Positions 34,606-42,401 of a stretch of DNA of 49,185 nucleotides are shown one piece after another; positions within the stretch are counted from its first letter, which is position 1; the number at the start of each line of letters is the position of its first letter. The notes beneath the pieces are model-generated. The model saw only the letters and a program-made list of their open reading frames with translations. It did not search any database and had not been told where the DNA came from. Source of the stretch: Sporosarcina sp. ZBG7A. GTDB lineage: Bacteria; Bacillota; Bacilli; Bacillales_A; Planococcaceae. The DNA is taken from assembly GCF_000813425.1 (NCBI RefSeq), contig NZ_JWIB01000012.1, forward strand, positions 1 through 49,185, read 5' to 3'. The position numbers were made by a program, and so were the translations under genes.

Positions 34606-35265
34606 TCATACATAATGGAATCGTCGTTCCAACCACTTGAACACGAGTGTCAAAACCGCTGTAATCAGTAGATAGATCACGCCTGCCATGATAAATGGAA
34701 CAATCGTAAAGTCTCGGTTGACTGCCGTTTGCGCAAAGTGAAGCAGTTCCGGAACAGCAACTGCATACAACAACGCCGTATCTTTCACGAGTGTCACCGA
34801 TTCGTTCGCAAGAGCAGGAAGCGCAATGCGAATCATTTGAGGAATGACAATCCGTGTCGTCGTCTGCCACTTGTTCAATCCGAGTACTTGTGCTGCTTCA
34901 TACTGTCCTTTATCAATAGATAGTAGACCACCACGGAAGATTTCTGCGAAATATGCTGCGTAATTCAGTACGAAAGCAAGCGCAGCCGCAGCGAAGCGAT
35001 CCATAACTAAGTATTCCCCGATTACCGGAATTAGTGGCAATCCAAACACGAAGAACAATAATTGCAGTAAGAGCGGTGTTCCCCGCATGAGATAGATATA
35101 CATATTCGCTAACCACGACAGCGGTTTAAACTTGCTGTTTACCGCGAGAGTAAGCAAGAATCCGAGTGGGATCGAAGCAACGATTGCGATCACAAACAAT
35201 AGAATCGTTGCCTTAGCCCCTTCAAGCATTGGTTTTAAAATCGATAACAAATAATCTGGTGACAT
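34606..35265 (-). CDS. Polar amino-acid ABC importer, permease (HisM type)
   Basis: 219-aa permease with five helices and the EAA-like loop EAAQVLGLNKWQTTTRIVIP. The start motif LEGAKATILLFVIAIVASIP and YLMRGTPLLLQLLFF are typical of HisMQ-type permeases. It is the membrane subunit of the three-gene importer and has GGAGGGG before its ATG. It probably forms a homodimer since only one permease gene is present. Confidence 0.92.
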   Translation of the reverse strand: MSPDYLLSILKPMLEGAKATILLFVIAIVASIPLGFLLTLAVNSKFKPLSWLANMYIYLMRGTPLLLQLLFFVFGLPLIPVIGEYLVMDRFAAAALAFVLNYAAYFAEIFRGGLLSIDKGQYEAAQVLGLNKWQTTTRIVIPQMIRIALPALANESVTLVKDTALLYAVAVPELLHFAQTAVNRDFTIVPFIMAGVIYLLITAVLTLVFKWLERRFHYV

Positions 35266-35298
35266 TGTAACCCCTCCAACCTAACTAGAAACCGTGAC

Positions 35299-36081
35299 TT
35301 ACTTCAGTACTTTGTTTTCACCAAACCACGTTTCGGAAATTTGTGCAGCTGTTCCATCCTCGTTCATTGTATCTAATGCATCTTGAAGTTTTTTCAATAA
35401 ATCCTCGTTACCCTTTTTCACCCCGACACCGTATTCTTCAGGAGCAAGCGTTTCGTCAAGTACTTTATATTTACCTTCTTCTTTAGACATGTAATAGTCG
35501 ATCACGACTTCATCGATAATGACTGCTTCTACTCGCTTACTCTTCAAATCAGAAAGTGCTAAAACATTATCCGAGAATTCCGTTTTGTTCTTAACTTTAT
35601 CTGCGATTGGATTTGCTTCTAATGCATCAGCTGCTGAAGACAATGCTTGAAGACCAACTGTTTTACCTTCGAGATCACTAAGTGATTGAATGTTTGAATC
35701 CTTAAGCACTGCAACTACTTGAGCGTTGCTTAAATATGGTTTTGTAAAGAGCACTTTCTTCTTACGATCGTCTGTAATCGTATACCCGTTCCAGATAAGA
35801 TCGATGCGTCCACTAGCCAGTTCTGTTTCTTTCGCTTTCCAGTCGATTGGCTGGAACTTCGCTTTCATGCCCATGTGTTCAGCTGCAGCTTTCGCATAGT
35901 CAATGTCAAAACCAGTGAGCTCATTCGCTTCATCTCGGAATCCCATTGGTGCGAATTTATCATCAACCCCGATGACTAATTCTTTTTCACCGTTTGCTGC
36001 TTCTTTAGAATTCCCGCAACCAGCTAAAAGTGCAATGATACCAAATCCGGCTAACGCAACCTTCATCTTTTTCATTTTCAT
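35299..36081 (-). CDS. Amino-acid-binding lipoprotein of the ABC importer (SBP_bac_3)
   Basis: 260-aa substrate-binding lipoprotein. It has a basic N-terminus (MKMKKMK), hydrophobic core and lipobox LAGC with Cys22. The mature domain contains ELVIGVDDKFAPMGFRDEAN, GFDIDYAKAAAEHMG and the WKAKETELASGRIDLIWNG segment of family-3 binding proteins. The start is the ATG 8 nt after GGAGG; a GTG-like start five codons earlier is not supported. A promoter lies upstream (36127-36154). Substrate: a polar amino acid, not resolved further. Confidence 0.92.
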   Translation of the reverse strand: MKMKKMKVALAGFGIIALLAGCGNSKEAANGEKELVIGVDDKFAPMGFRDEANELTGFDIDYAKAAAEHMGMKAKFQPIDWKAKETELASGRIDLIWNGYTITDDRKKKVLFTKPYLSNAQVVAVLKDSNIQSLSDLEGKTVGLQALSSAADALEANPIADKVKNKTEFSDNVLALSDLKSKRVEAVIIDEVVIDYYMSKEEGKYKVLDETLAPEEYGVGVKKGNEDLLKKLQDALDTMNEDGTAAQISETWFGENKVLK

Positions 36082-36126
36082 ATTGTTTTCCTCCACTTCA
36101 TCGCTTTAGTCTGTTAAAGTAATAAT

Positions 36127-36154
36127 AGAATAGCACACAATTCAAAGAATGCAA
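36127..36154 (-). promoter_or_regulatory. Sigma-A promoter of the amino-acid importer
   Basis: On the minus strand TTGCAT, 16 nt, TATTCT, located 46 bp before the binding-protein start. No long leader or riboswitch is seen. Confidence 0.5.
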
Positions 36155-36186
36155 AGCATTAGCTATGAAAAAACTGATTCTTTTTT

Positions 36187-36212
36187 TGAAACCGTTTCCA
36201 CTGAAACTCGTA
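36187..36212 (+). promoter_or_regulatory. Sigma-W (ECF) promoter
   Basis: TGAAAC, exactly 16 nt, CGTA: the sigma-W consensus of Bacillus without mismatch. It drives the DUF2500 gene 33 bp downstream, pointing to envelope-stress control. Confidence 0.8.
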
Positions 36213-36244
36213 TATACTAGAAAAAACAGGAAGGTGGTTTGACT

Positions 36245-36607
36245 ATGGATCCTTTTAACGATTCGTTCTTTGGCGGATTCCCAATAATTTTTGCAATTTT
36301 CTTCTGCATTATAGTAGGAATAATTCTTTTTACCTTCATAAAAGGAGCAGCGGAATGGGGGAAAAACAACAACTCTCCTCAACTCACGGTTGCTGCACAT
36401 GTGAAAACGAAACGCACAGAAACTTCCGGCGGAACTGGTGATACAGGAGCGAGTACTTACTACTATGTGACTTTTGAATATGAAAGTGGCGACCGGCAGG
36501 AGTTTCAAATGAGAGGTAATCAGTATGGCATGTTAGCCGAAGGTGACATTGGCAAGTTAAGTTTTCAAGGTACTCGTTTTCTTGGATTTGAACGGGTTCT
36601 TTCTTAA
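36245..36607 (+). CDS. DUF2500 membrane protein
   Basis: 120-aa protein with one N-terminal helix (about 12-35) and a C-terminal beta-rich domain with DUF2500 features (KTKRTETSGG, STYYYVTFEYESGDRQEF, LSFQGTRFLGFER). The ATG is 7 nt after AAGGTGG; an in-frame TTG two codons earlier overlaps that site. A sigma-W-type promoter is directly upstream. It is a single gene ending in a bidirectional terminator. Function unknown; control suggests a cell-envelope role. Confidence 0.85.
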   Translation: MDPFNDSFFGGFPIIFAIFFCIIVGIILFTFIKGAAEWGKNNNSPQLTVAAHVKTKRTETSGGTGDTGASTYYYVTFEYESGDRQEFQMRGNQYGMLAEGDIGKLSFQGTRFLGFERVLS

Positions 36608-36608
36608 A

Positions 36609-36641
36609 AAAACGGCTCTCCGTCTACTGGAGAACCGTTTT
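36609..36641. terminator. Bidirectional terminator
   Basis: AAAACGGCTCTCC / GGAGAACCGTTTT between the convergent DUF2500 and MFS genes. Confidence 0.85.
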
Positions 36642-36646
36642 GTTAT

Positions 36647-37831
36647 TTATTGAATAACCGGACGCTTTTTACGGCCAATCAACAAGTATAGGATAAGCGC
36701 AACGACGATTAATCCTGAAAGAATCATATATAAATCGCGGTAGCCAAATGCAGTGGCTACACTACCTAAGAAGTAAGGACCCAATCCGAAACCAAAGTCT
36801 AGGAAGATATAGAAAGTAGACGTTGCAATTCCGATCCGTTTAATAGGAACACCTATAAGTGCTATCGCCTGAGCACAGGATTGGAAGTTCCCGAATCCTA
36901 ACCCAATAATAGCACCTGCAATTAGCAGGATGATTCCAGTATGTGTCTGACTAAGTAGTAATAAACCGCCTGCAAACAAAATCAATGAAGGAACTACAAC
37001 AAATGTCCCCCCTTTTCGGTCAAGTAATTTTCCAGAGAAAGGACGGGAAACCAAGATTGCGACCGCATACACTAAGAAGAAGAAACTTGCAGTATCGACA
37101 AGGTTTGCTTCTTTTGCGTAAAATGACAAGAACGACAAAACACCTGAATATGCGATTCCTGCTAACAACGTAATTACTGCAATTGGTATCGCAGATTTTT
37201 CGATGTAATTTGCAAGTCCTTTTGGTGCGTCTTCTGGTGCGCTTATCTCATGTGGTGCCTCTTCAGGACGTTTATCGACAAAGAAAAACATTCCGAGACC
37301 AATAATACTTAATACTAAACTGAACGCGAAAATCCATGTGAAGTCGGCATGTTGACTTAAGTAAATACCGAAGAATGGTCCGATTGCTGTCGCAAGTACG
37401 GTACTCAAACTAAAGTATCCAATACCCTCACCTCGACGTGATGGTGGTATAATTTGCGCTACCATTGTACCGGTTGCTGTCGAAGCAATACCGAGTCCAA
37501 TTCCGTGGATGAAACGAACGAGTAAAAGAACCGGAAGCGAGTGCGCAGTGAAATATAGTGCAATGGCTACGACTGATATAACCATACCAATCAGTAAGAT
37601 GCGACGGCTACCAATGCTTTCAATAACACGCCCTGTTGCGATTCGGGCAGATAATGTTCCGATGATGAAAATCCCGGAAACAAGTCCTGCCATACTAGCG
37701 GATGCTCCATATTCTTCAACTGCAAATGGAGCAATTGTTACGATGAGCATATACATGACAATCATTATAAAGAAGTTAATGATTGAGATAAAAATAAAGT
37801 CTTTTGTCCATAAGTTTTGCTTGTCTTCCAT
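36647..37831 (-). CDS. MFS drug-type efflux transporter
   Basis: 394-aa major-facilitator protein with 12 helices. Visible motifs: GIFIIGTLSARIATGRVIES (motif A region), FIHGIGLGIASTATGTMVAQ, and GYFSLSTVLATAIGPFFG. It is co-transcribed with a MarR regulator 16 bp upstream, a pairing typical of drug or toxic-compound exporters. The ATG has GAGGG upstream. The substrate is unknown; inducer is presumably sensed by MarR. Confidence 0.9.
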   Translation of the reverse strand: MEDKQNLWTKDFIFISIINFFIMIVMYMLIVTIAPFAVEEYGASASMAGLVSGIFIIGTLSARIATGRVIESIGSRRILLIGMVISVVAIALYFTAHSLPVLLLVRFIHGIGLGIASTATGTMVAQIIPPSRRGEGIGYFSLSTVLATAIGPFFGIYLSQHADFTWIFAFSLVLSIIGLGMFFFVDKRPEEAPHEISAPEDAPKGLANYIEKSAIPIAVITLLAGIAYSGVLSFLSFYAKEANLVDTASFFFLVYAVAILVSRPFSGKLLDRKGGTFVVVPSLILFAGGLLLLSQTHTGIILLIAGAIIGLGFGNFQSCAQAIALIGVPIKRIGIATSTFYIFLDFGFGLGPYFLGSVATAFGYRDLYMILSGLIVVALILYLLIGRKKRPVIQ

Positions 37832-37847
37832 ATAATGACCCTCTCTA

Positions 37848-38267
37848 TTAGTTGATAAGATTTTCGTACGCCTGATCGAGCAGCTGTTTAGCAGCCTGTA
37901 TGTCTTCTTCAGGAATTCCTGCTAAAATATGTTCGTAAAATGGAAGCAGTTCCGCTTGAATCTCAGCTGTGATCCGCTCGCCCTCACTCGAGAGCTTTAA
38001 CAACTTTTCACGCTTATCTTGCCCTTGAGTGACATCAAGATATCCGATTTCATGAAGACGTTTCACTACTTTCGTAACAGAAGGTTTTTCGATCATCTGT
38101 TCTTCAGCAATTTCAGCAGAGGTCATCTCCCCTTCTCTTGAAAGTAAACTGAGAATGGTCCATTGTGCGTTGTACAAGTCATAATGCAATAGCAGTTTAT
38201 TGAGTTTGTTCACCAAAGGACGGTACAGTTTGACATAGCTTCTGATAAATTGATGCTCCAAATGCAT
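37848..38267 (-). CDS. MarR-family regulator of the MFS operon
   Basis: 139-aa winged-helix regulator. The DNA-binding part includes LLSREGEMTSAEIAEEQMIE, KPSVTKVVKRL and the wing QGQDKREKLLKLSSEGE. It probably represses its own operon: a perfect inverted repeat (38298-38316) overlaps the start of transcription of a good promoter upstream. GCGAGG precedes the ATG. The ligand is unknown. Confidence 0.9.
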   Translation of the reverse strand: MHLEHQFIRSYVKLYRPLVNKLNKLLLHYDLYNAQWTILSLLSREGEMTSAEIAEEQMIEKPSVTKVVKRLHEIGYLDVTQGQDKREKLLKLSSEGERITAEIQAELLPFYEHILAGIPEEDIQAAKQLLDQAYENLIN

Positions 38268-38297
38268 TTCCTCGCCTCACTTCACAGTTAAAATGAT

Positions 38298-38316
38298 TAG
38301 TTAGCCTATCTAACTA
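38298..38316. promoter_or_regulatory. MarR operator
   Basis: Perfect repeat TAGTTAG, CCTAT, CTAACTA (7-5-7), just downstream of the -10 box, so bound repressor would block initiation. Confidence 0.7.
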
Positions 38317-38320
38317 TATT

Positions 38321-38349
38321 AGTATACGCTCTGAAATTTCATTTGTAAA
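38321..38349 (-). promoter_or_regulatory. marR-MFS promoter
   Basis: Minus strand TTTACA, 17 nt, TATACT: near-consensus sigma-A promoter reading into the operator and the marR gene. Confidence 0.75.
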
Positions 38350-38439
38350 CGATAGCGTTTCATAAGACCACCTTGTTTCCACGGTATACAATCCGCCCAT
38401 TTCTGACAATTTTATTGTGCGAATTTTGAGGAATCCATC

Positions 38440-38476
38440 AAAAAATCGACCTCCATAAAGCCGGAAGTCGATTTTT
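38440..38476. terminator. Terminator of the SDR gene
   Basis: Minus strand AAAAATCGACTTCC / GGAGGTCGATTTTTT, 16 bp after the SDR stop; also works on the plus strand. Confidence 0.88.
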
Positions 38477-38491
38477 AACGGTATTCAAACC

Positions 38492-39253
38492 TTAGTATGC
38501 AGACCAGCCATTATCTGCTTGCATGATAACGCCGTTCACATAAGAGGATTCATCAGACGCTAAGAACAAAGCAATGTTCGCGATTTCTTCTTTCGTACCT
38601 GGACGGCTCAATTGGCTGACGCCTTTCATAGCTTGTTCCATACCGTGCTTGTCTGGTTGCACTAAGTTGTTCGTAATATTTGTAGGAACTTGCGCAGGTG
38701 CAATAGCATTACAACGAATGTTCAAATGTGCATAATGAGATGCAACATTTTTTGTCATCCCTGCAACTGCGTGTTTAGACGCTGTATATGCAAGTCCACC
38801 ACGTCCGCCTGTAAGTGCAGAAATGGACGCCATATTGACGATTACGCCAGCTTTCTTTTCTTCGAAGATGGAAAGTGCTTTACGTGTTGCACGCATGACA
38901 CCTGTAGTATTAATTGCTAATACTTTGTCCCATACGTCATCAGTAATCGTTGCAGCGGAATACATGTTGTCCATAATTCCTGCATTGTTAACAAGGATAT
39001 CTAGTGTGCCGAACGTCTCGACTGCTGTATCGATCATGCGCTGAACATCTTCTTCAGCAGTAACATTCGTTTTCACCGCAAGCGCTTCTCCACCAGCTGC
39101 TTTAATCATTTGAACGGTTTCTTCTGCACCTTCCATATTCATGTCTGCGATGACAATCTTTGCACCTTCACGTGCATACAGTTCTGCGATTTCACGACCG
39201 AGTCCAGAACCCGCACCAGTTACGACTGCCACTTTGTTTTCTAATCGATTCAA
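38492..39253 (-). CDS. SDR-family oxidoreductase
   Basis: 253-aa classical short-chain dehydrogenase. The cofactor loop is TGAGSGLGRE (13-19), with NNAG at 89-92, a serine in MASIS (143-145), and YTASK (Y156, K160) as catalytic pair. D37 after strand 2 suggests preference for NAD. It resembles FabG-like and glucose/alcohol-type reductases; the substrate is unknown. The start is TTG, with GGAGG 8 nt upstream. It forms a single-gene unit with its own terminator. Confidence 0.9.
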   Translation of the reverse strand: MNRLENKVAVVTGAGSGLGREIAELYAREGAKIVIADMNMEGAEETVQMIKAAGGEALAVKTNVTAEEDVQRMIDTAVETFGTLDILVNNAGIMDNMYSAATITDDVWDKVLAINTTGVMRATRKALSIFEEKKAGVIVNMASISALTGGRGGLAYTASKHAVAGMTKNVASHYAHLNIRCNAIAPAQVPTNITNNLVQPDKHGMEQAMKGVSQLSRPGTKEEIANIALFLASDESSYVNGVIMQADNGWSAY

Positions 39254-39358
39254 CTAAACCGCCTCCAATAATTATGTTCGTACCATCATTTCTCAGTATA
39301 CGCTTTAATGCTTAACTATTAAAATAATTTGATTTACTAGTGGAAGAAAATAGATTGG

Positions 39359-39387
39359 TTGCGGATATGGAAGATATGCCGTATACT
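39359..39387 (+). promoter_or_regulatory. tRNA-Arg promoter
   Basis: TTGCGG, 17 nt, TATACT, ending 20 bp before the mature 5' end of the tRNA. Confidence 0.65.
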
Positions 39388-39407
39388 AATATAGTTAAAT
39401 CCCAAAT

Positions 39408-39480
39408 GTCTCAGTAGCTCAGGGGATAGAGCAACAGCCTCCTAAGCTGTGGGTCGCAGGTTCGATTCCTGCCTGGGACG
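39408..39480 (+). tRNA. tRNA-Arg (anticodon CCT)
   Basis: Complete 73-nt cloverleaf. Acceptor stem GTCTCAG / CTGGGAC with one G-T pair; D stem GCTC / GAGC; anticodon stem ACAGC / GCTGT with loop CTCCTAA, anticodon CCT; T arm GCAGG / CCTGC with TTCGATT. The discriminator is G and CCA is not encoded. It is followed by a long hairpin and integrase-type repeats (see finding). It has its own promoter. Confidence 0.95.
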
Positions 39481-39491
39481 TATTGAATAAA

Positions 39492-39570
39492 CGCTATATC
39501 ACGGGCTTTCTGTCTTTTTTAGATTAAAAGATAAGCCTGCTGATATAGCGTTTTGTGCCTAAATTGTGCC
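39492..39570 (+). other. Hairpin plus direct repeats after the tRNA (possible att scar)
   Basis: Long inverted repeat CGCTATATCA / TGATATAGCG (39492-39501 and 39541-39550) with an inner GGGCTT / AAGCC stem and a TTTT tail, so it may terminate the tRNA. Directly after are two copies of TTGTGCC spaced 11 bp, resembling arm-type sites of tyrosine recombinases. No integrase gene remains. Confidence 0.45.
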
Positions 39571-39591
39571 CTGTTAATAATTTCATAAGCC

Positions 39592-39627
39592 AATAAAAGG
39601 AGGAGGCATATGCCTCCTCCTTTTATT
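39592..39627. terminator. Perfect palindromic terminator
   Basis: AATAAAAGGAGGAGGCAT and its exact reverse complement (18-bp arms, no loop), T-rich on both sides; it closes the ABC operon and the tRNA side. Confidence 0.85.
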
Positions 39628-39669
39628 AACTCAACTTATTTCTAGGAGAATCACCAGTAATTTCTGTTC

Positions 39670-40392
39670 TTAACCAACGTTTACCATGGATTTATTCAAT
39701 GGTGCATGACGCATCATCGGATACGTGATAAAGAGTGATCCAAGACCAAGCAAACCTGCTAACGTAAATAACGTGAGAGGATTTAAATCATGATTCCAAA
39801 TCCATTCAAAACTGTTAATGTCTAAGATGTTGCCATAATAGAGAAACATTCCAATAAGTGACAGTACCGTAGTGATGATAATAGTCCTTTTAATACCTAA
39901 GCGATATAAAATGCAATAAAGCAAAAAGGCAATCCCGAATAAGAGCAAGCCAACCATCAAATCTATCCATAAATAAGAGGGAAAATGATAATCCCCTAAC
40001 ACGTATACTCCTGGATGCAAAATGTTAACGGAACTCGACCACTGGTTGTAAACAGTAATTAAAATATATTGAAGTATATTTAAAAACAAGATACTAATTG
40101 ATACTGCAGCAATTCCTGTTACATAAAATACTTTGAGAAGTTGGATTCTCGTCCCTCCAAATGCGATAGCTATTGGCAAAAGGGACCTGAAACCAGTGAC
40201 AGCAAACATAGGTATAAAAAAATAAGTTGGACCGGAAATAGCTACAACGGTATTATCAGGTACACCAAAAAGTAATCCGATTAGAATCCAACCCACCGTC
40301 AACGGGATTGTCAGGTAGAGAAAAAGGAATTTCCCTAAGAAAAAAAGTGCACCTTCGTAGACTAGCCGGAATGTACCTTTCATAGAACTCAT
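39670..40392 (-). CDS. ABC-2-type permease of a YtrA-regulated transporter
   Basis: 240-aa membrane protein with six hydrophobic segments. The first loops hold FRSLLPIAIAFGGTRIQLLK, typical of ABC-2 permeases in GntR-controlled operons. Its start overlaps the ATPase stop by four bases (ATGA), so the subunits are made together. The substrate is unknown; YtrA-type systems often respond to cell-wall antibiotics. Confidence 0.82.
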   Translation of the reverse strand: MSSMKGTFRLVYEGALFFLGKFLFLYLTIPLTVGWILIGLLFGVPDNTVVAISGPTYFFIPMFAVTGFRSLLPIAIAFGGTRIQLLKVFYVTGIAAVSISILFLNILQYILITVYNQWSSSVNILHPGVYVLGDYHFPSYLWIDLMVGLLLFGIAFLLYCILYRLGIKRTIIITTVLSLIGMFLYYGNILDINSFEWIWNHDLNPLTLFTLAGLLGLGSLFITYPMMRHAPLNKSMVNVG

Positions 40393-41264
40393 TCGACCAT
40401 CTCCTTATCTTCTTCAGTCATATTCAATAAATAATCCTGGAGTTCTGCCTTCCCGATCGATAGACCATTGGAATGCGCGAGTTCTCTCCACTCCTTCGAG
40501 TAAGGAACATCCAACATTACTTTCATCACCGAATCCATTTCGCTTTTCTCAATTATCCTCTCTCCGTAAATTACTTTTTCCAGAATGTTTTTGCTTCCCG
40601 ATAACCAAATCCCATTCTCTTTTATCTCATCCATCGGTTCGTTGAATAGTACTCCCCCGTCTTTAATAACAATAAGTGTTTCACAAATTGCCTGAATTTC
40701 TTCGATGTGATGCGTTGAGAGCAATATGAATCGGGGGTTGTCTTCATGGCTTTCTCGTAAAACTTCATACATTTTCTTCCTCATTCCAGCGTCCAATCCA
40801 TTAACCGGTTCATCAAATATGGTGACATCCGCATGACTGCAAATGCCGATGATAAACTGAAGGGCAGATTTCATCCCTTTTGAAAGTTTCGTGATTTTTT
40901 TCTTCTTATCCAAACGGAAAGTACCTAAAAGTCGTTCTGCCATATTTTGATCCCAGTTGGGATTAAAGTATTCCCCAAATCGTAACGCATCACCTACATT
41001 CCAGAGTGAACTGAATGGATGTTCCTCCTGCATATAACAGACAAGCTGAATCGCCTCAGCGTTGTTGTATGGACTCATCCCTTGTATTTCAACCTTTCCA
41101 TGATTTGGTTTCTCATATCCAGCCAGAAGTTTCATCAATGTCGTTTTACCGCTACCGTTTCTTCCCCAAAGACCTGCTATAACAGGGCTTTGTTCCGCTA
41201 AAGACAATTCATGAAGTACAGGCTCTTTCTCGTAGGTAAACGTGAGATTATCTACTTGTATCAT
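40389..41264 (-). CDS. ABC ATPase of the YtrA-regulated transporter (YtrB-like)
   Basis: 291-aa ATPase, nearly the length of B. subtilis YtrB. Walker A GRNGSGKTT at about 34-42, signature LSKGMKSALQF, Walker B VTIFDEPVNGLD. A long C-terminal extension (about 200-291) follows the ATPase core. The ATG overlaps the end of the GntR gene by four bases. Together with the downstream permease it forms one transporter, regulated by the first gene of the operon. Confidence 0.88.
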   Translation of the reverse strand: MIQVDNLTFTYEKEPVLHELSLAEQSPVIAGLWGRNGSGKTTLMKLLAGYEKPNHGKVEIQGMSPYNNAEAIQLVCYMQEEHPFSSLWNVGDALRFGEYFNPNWDQNMAERLLGTFRLDKKKKITKLSKGMKSALQFIIGICSHADVTIFDEPVNGLDAGMRKKMYEVLRESHEDNPRFILLSTHHIEEIQAICETLIVIKDGGVLFNEPMDEIKENGIWLSGSKNILEKVIYGERIIEKSEMDSVMKVMLDVPYSKEWRELAHSNGLSIGKAELQDYLLNMTEEDKEMVE

Positions 41265-41629
41265 ATTATCTCCCCCTCTTTGATCATCTTTATTACATCT
41301 TCCACTCCTATGTCCAAACGCTTTGCTTCTGCCAGCAAAGGCATGACGTACTCATCCCGATACTGCTTTTGCCTTTCTTTTATCAACTGTGCTTTCGCTC
41401 CTACCCTGACAAACATTCCAATTCCCCTCTGTTTGTAGATAATATTTCCGTCGACCAAGGACTCAAGCCCTTTGCGCACCGTTGCTCGGTTTATGTTATA
41501 AAATCGTGACAATTCATTTTCGGATGGTACTTTTTCTCCTTCCTTGAATATACCTTCTACAACGCCATTACTAATAATCTGTGCAATTTGCCGAAATATG
41601 GGTTGAGATTCATCTAATATCGGTTGCAA
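41261..41629 (-). CDS. GntR regulator, YtrA subfamily
   Basis: 122-aa regulator. The winged helix includes PIFRQIAQIISNGVVEGIFK, EGEKVPSENELSRFYNINRA, TVRKGLESLV and the wing YKQRGIGMFV. A short C-terminal helical region replaces the usual ligand domain, as in the YtrA branch. The start is TTG with GGAGG 7 nt upstream. It leads the three-gene operon and probably represses it through the inverted repeat that overlaps its own -35 box. Released by an unknown signal. Confidence 0.9.
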   Translation of the reverse strand: MQPILDESQPIFRQIAQIISNGVVEGIFKEGEKVPSENELSRFYNINRATVRKGLESLVDGNIIYKQRGIGMFVRVGAKAQLIKERQKQYRDEYVMPLLAEAKRLDIGVEDVIKMIKEGEII

Positions 41630-41673
41630 TAGGAGTCCTCCTTTCTTGCTAAACTAACGCTAATAGTTGATTA

Positions 41674-41709
41674 TTTATATGGCTGGATACTCATGTATAC
41701 AACTATACA
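41674..41709 (-). promoter_or_regulatory. YtrA-type promoter with operator
   Basis: Minus strand TTGTAT, 17 nt, TATAAA (41674-41702). The inverted repeat TGTATA-CAAC-TATACA (41694-41709) covers the -35 box, a natural site for repression by the GntR protein. Confidence 0.7.
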
Positions 41710-41743
41710 ATGTTTTCCGATTCCCGTAAATGTGTTGTTTTTA

Positions 41744-41785
41744 CCAAAAAAAAATACTCCTCCGGTAAACTATGTCCGAAGGAGT
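41744..41785 (-). terminator. Terminator reading leftward
   Basis: Minus strand ACTCCTTCG / CGGAGGAGT followed by a long T run. No minus-strand gene ends nearby; the closest is the GNAT gene at 42.5 kb, so it may close that transcript or an antisense RNA. Confidence 0.75.
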
Positions 41786-41804
41786 CAAGCAAGGTAGTTT
41801 TTTT

Positions 41805-41860
41805 AGTGAAAGGTACCATTGTGTGAAACAAACATGAAGGCTTCAATAGGTACCTTTTTT
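41805..41860 (+). repeat. GGTACC-family hairpin repeat, copy 2
   Basis: Arms AAAGGTACC / GGTACCTTT with inner TGAAG / CTTCA and the GTGTGAAACAAACA core shared with other copies; T run on the right. Confidence 0.75.
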
Positions 41861-42057
41861 AGATCAAGAAATAGGAAGAATTATCAGCTTCAAACTAGTA
41901 GTACACACTTGGGCCATTGTCGATAAAGATCAAAGTGTTAAAGAAGGGAATGTGTGTTCTGTAATACTTCGTTTAACCATCAAGAATGATATACTTATAA
42001 AGTAGCAGCATATAGCGGATGGGCGGTTGGCACTCCCTTGAGAAAGGGGGTGTTACT

Positions 42058-42168
42058 ATGGTGACTTACGATGCAATGAGCTTGTTATTCCAATTTGGAA
42101 TGTTCCTCATAACAATGGCAACAGCTGTTGTTGCAATGATTGCTCTATACACCAAAAGAAAAAAGTAA
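42058..42168 (+). CDS. Holin-like type I toxin (Hol_Tox / TxpA-like)
   Basis: 36-aa peptide MVTYDAMSLLFQFGMFLITM continuing to a basic tail TKRKK. The single helix with basic end and MVTYDAMSLL start is typical of putative holin-like toxins in Bacillales and Lactobacillales. The ribosome site AAAGGGGG is buried in a hairpin with CCCTT a few bases upstream, as in type I systems. A possible -10 box TATACT is at 41990-41995. The 3' part is covered by a predicted antisense RNA. Too short for usual gene finders, but well supported. Confidence 0.75.
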   Translation: MVTYDAMSLLFQFGMFLITMATAVVAMIALYTKRKK

Positions 42169-42300
42169 CCACCCTCCGCTAACTGACCAGTAAGCAGGGT
42201 GATTACTCTTAACACCTTCGTTGAACTGGTCAACCGCTCTTCAAGCGGATGCCAGCTACATTGACCGGGTGTTGGTGCACTCGGTCTTTTTTAGCATATG
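42155..42300 (-). ncRNA. Predicted antitoxin antisense RNA
   Basis: On the minus strand an extended -10 (TGGTAATAT, 42304-42312) would start a transcript at about 42297. It crosses the toxin 3' region and ends in stem CACCCT / AGGGTG followed by TTACTTTTTT (about 42201 to 42155). This matches the convergent layout of bsrG/SR4 or txpA/ratA-type systems. It is predicted only. Confidence 0.5.
42263..42292 (+). terminator. Toxin mRNA terminator
   Basis: Stem GACCGGGTG / CACTCGGTC followed by TTTTTT, about 95 bp after the toxin stop. A second stem CTGGT..CCGCT / AGCGG..CCAG lies just before it. Confidence 0.85.
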
Positions 42301-42401
42301 TTTATATTACCACATTCATACGATTTCTACACATGAAGAAGTGTTTAGGTGGAACTATGATATCTGATCTATTCAACGGGAATAATAAAGTTTTTCTTAA
42401 G

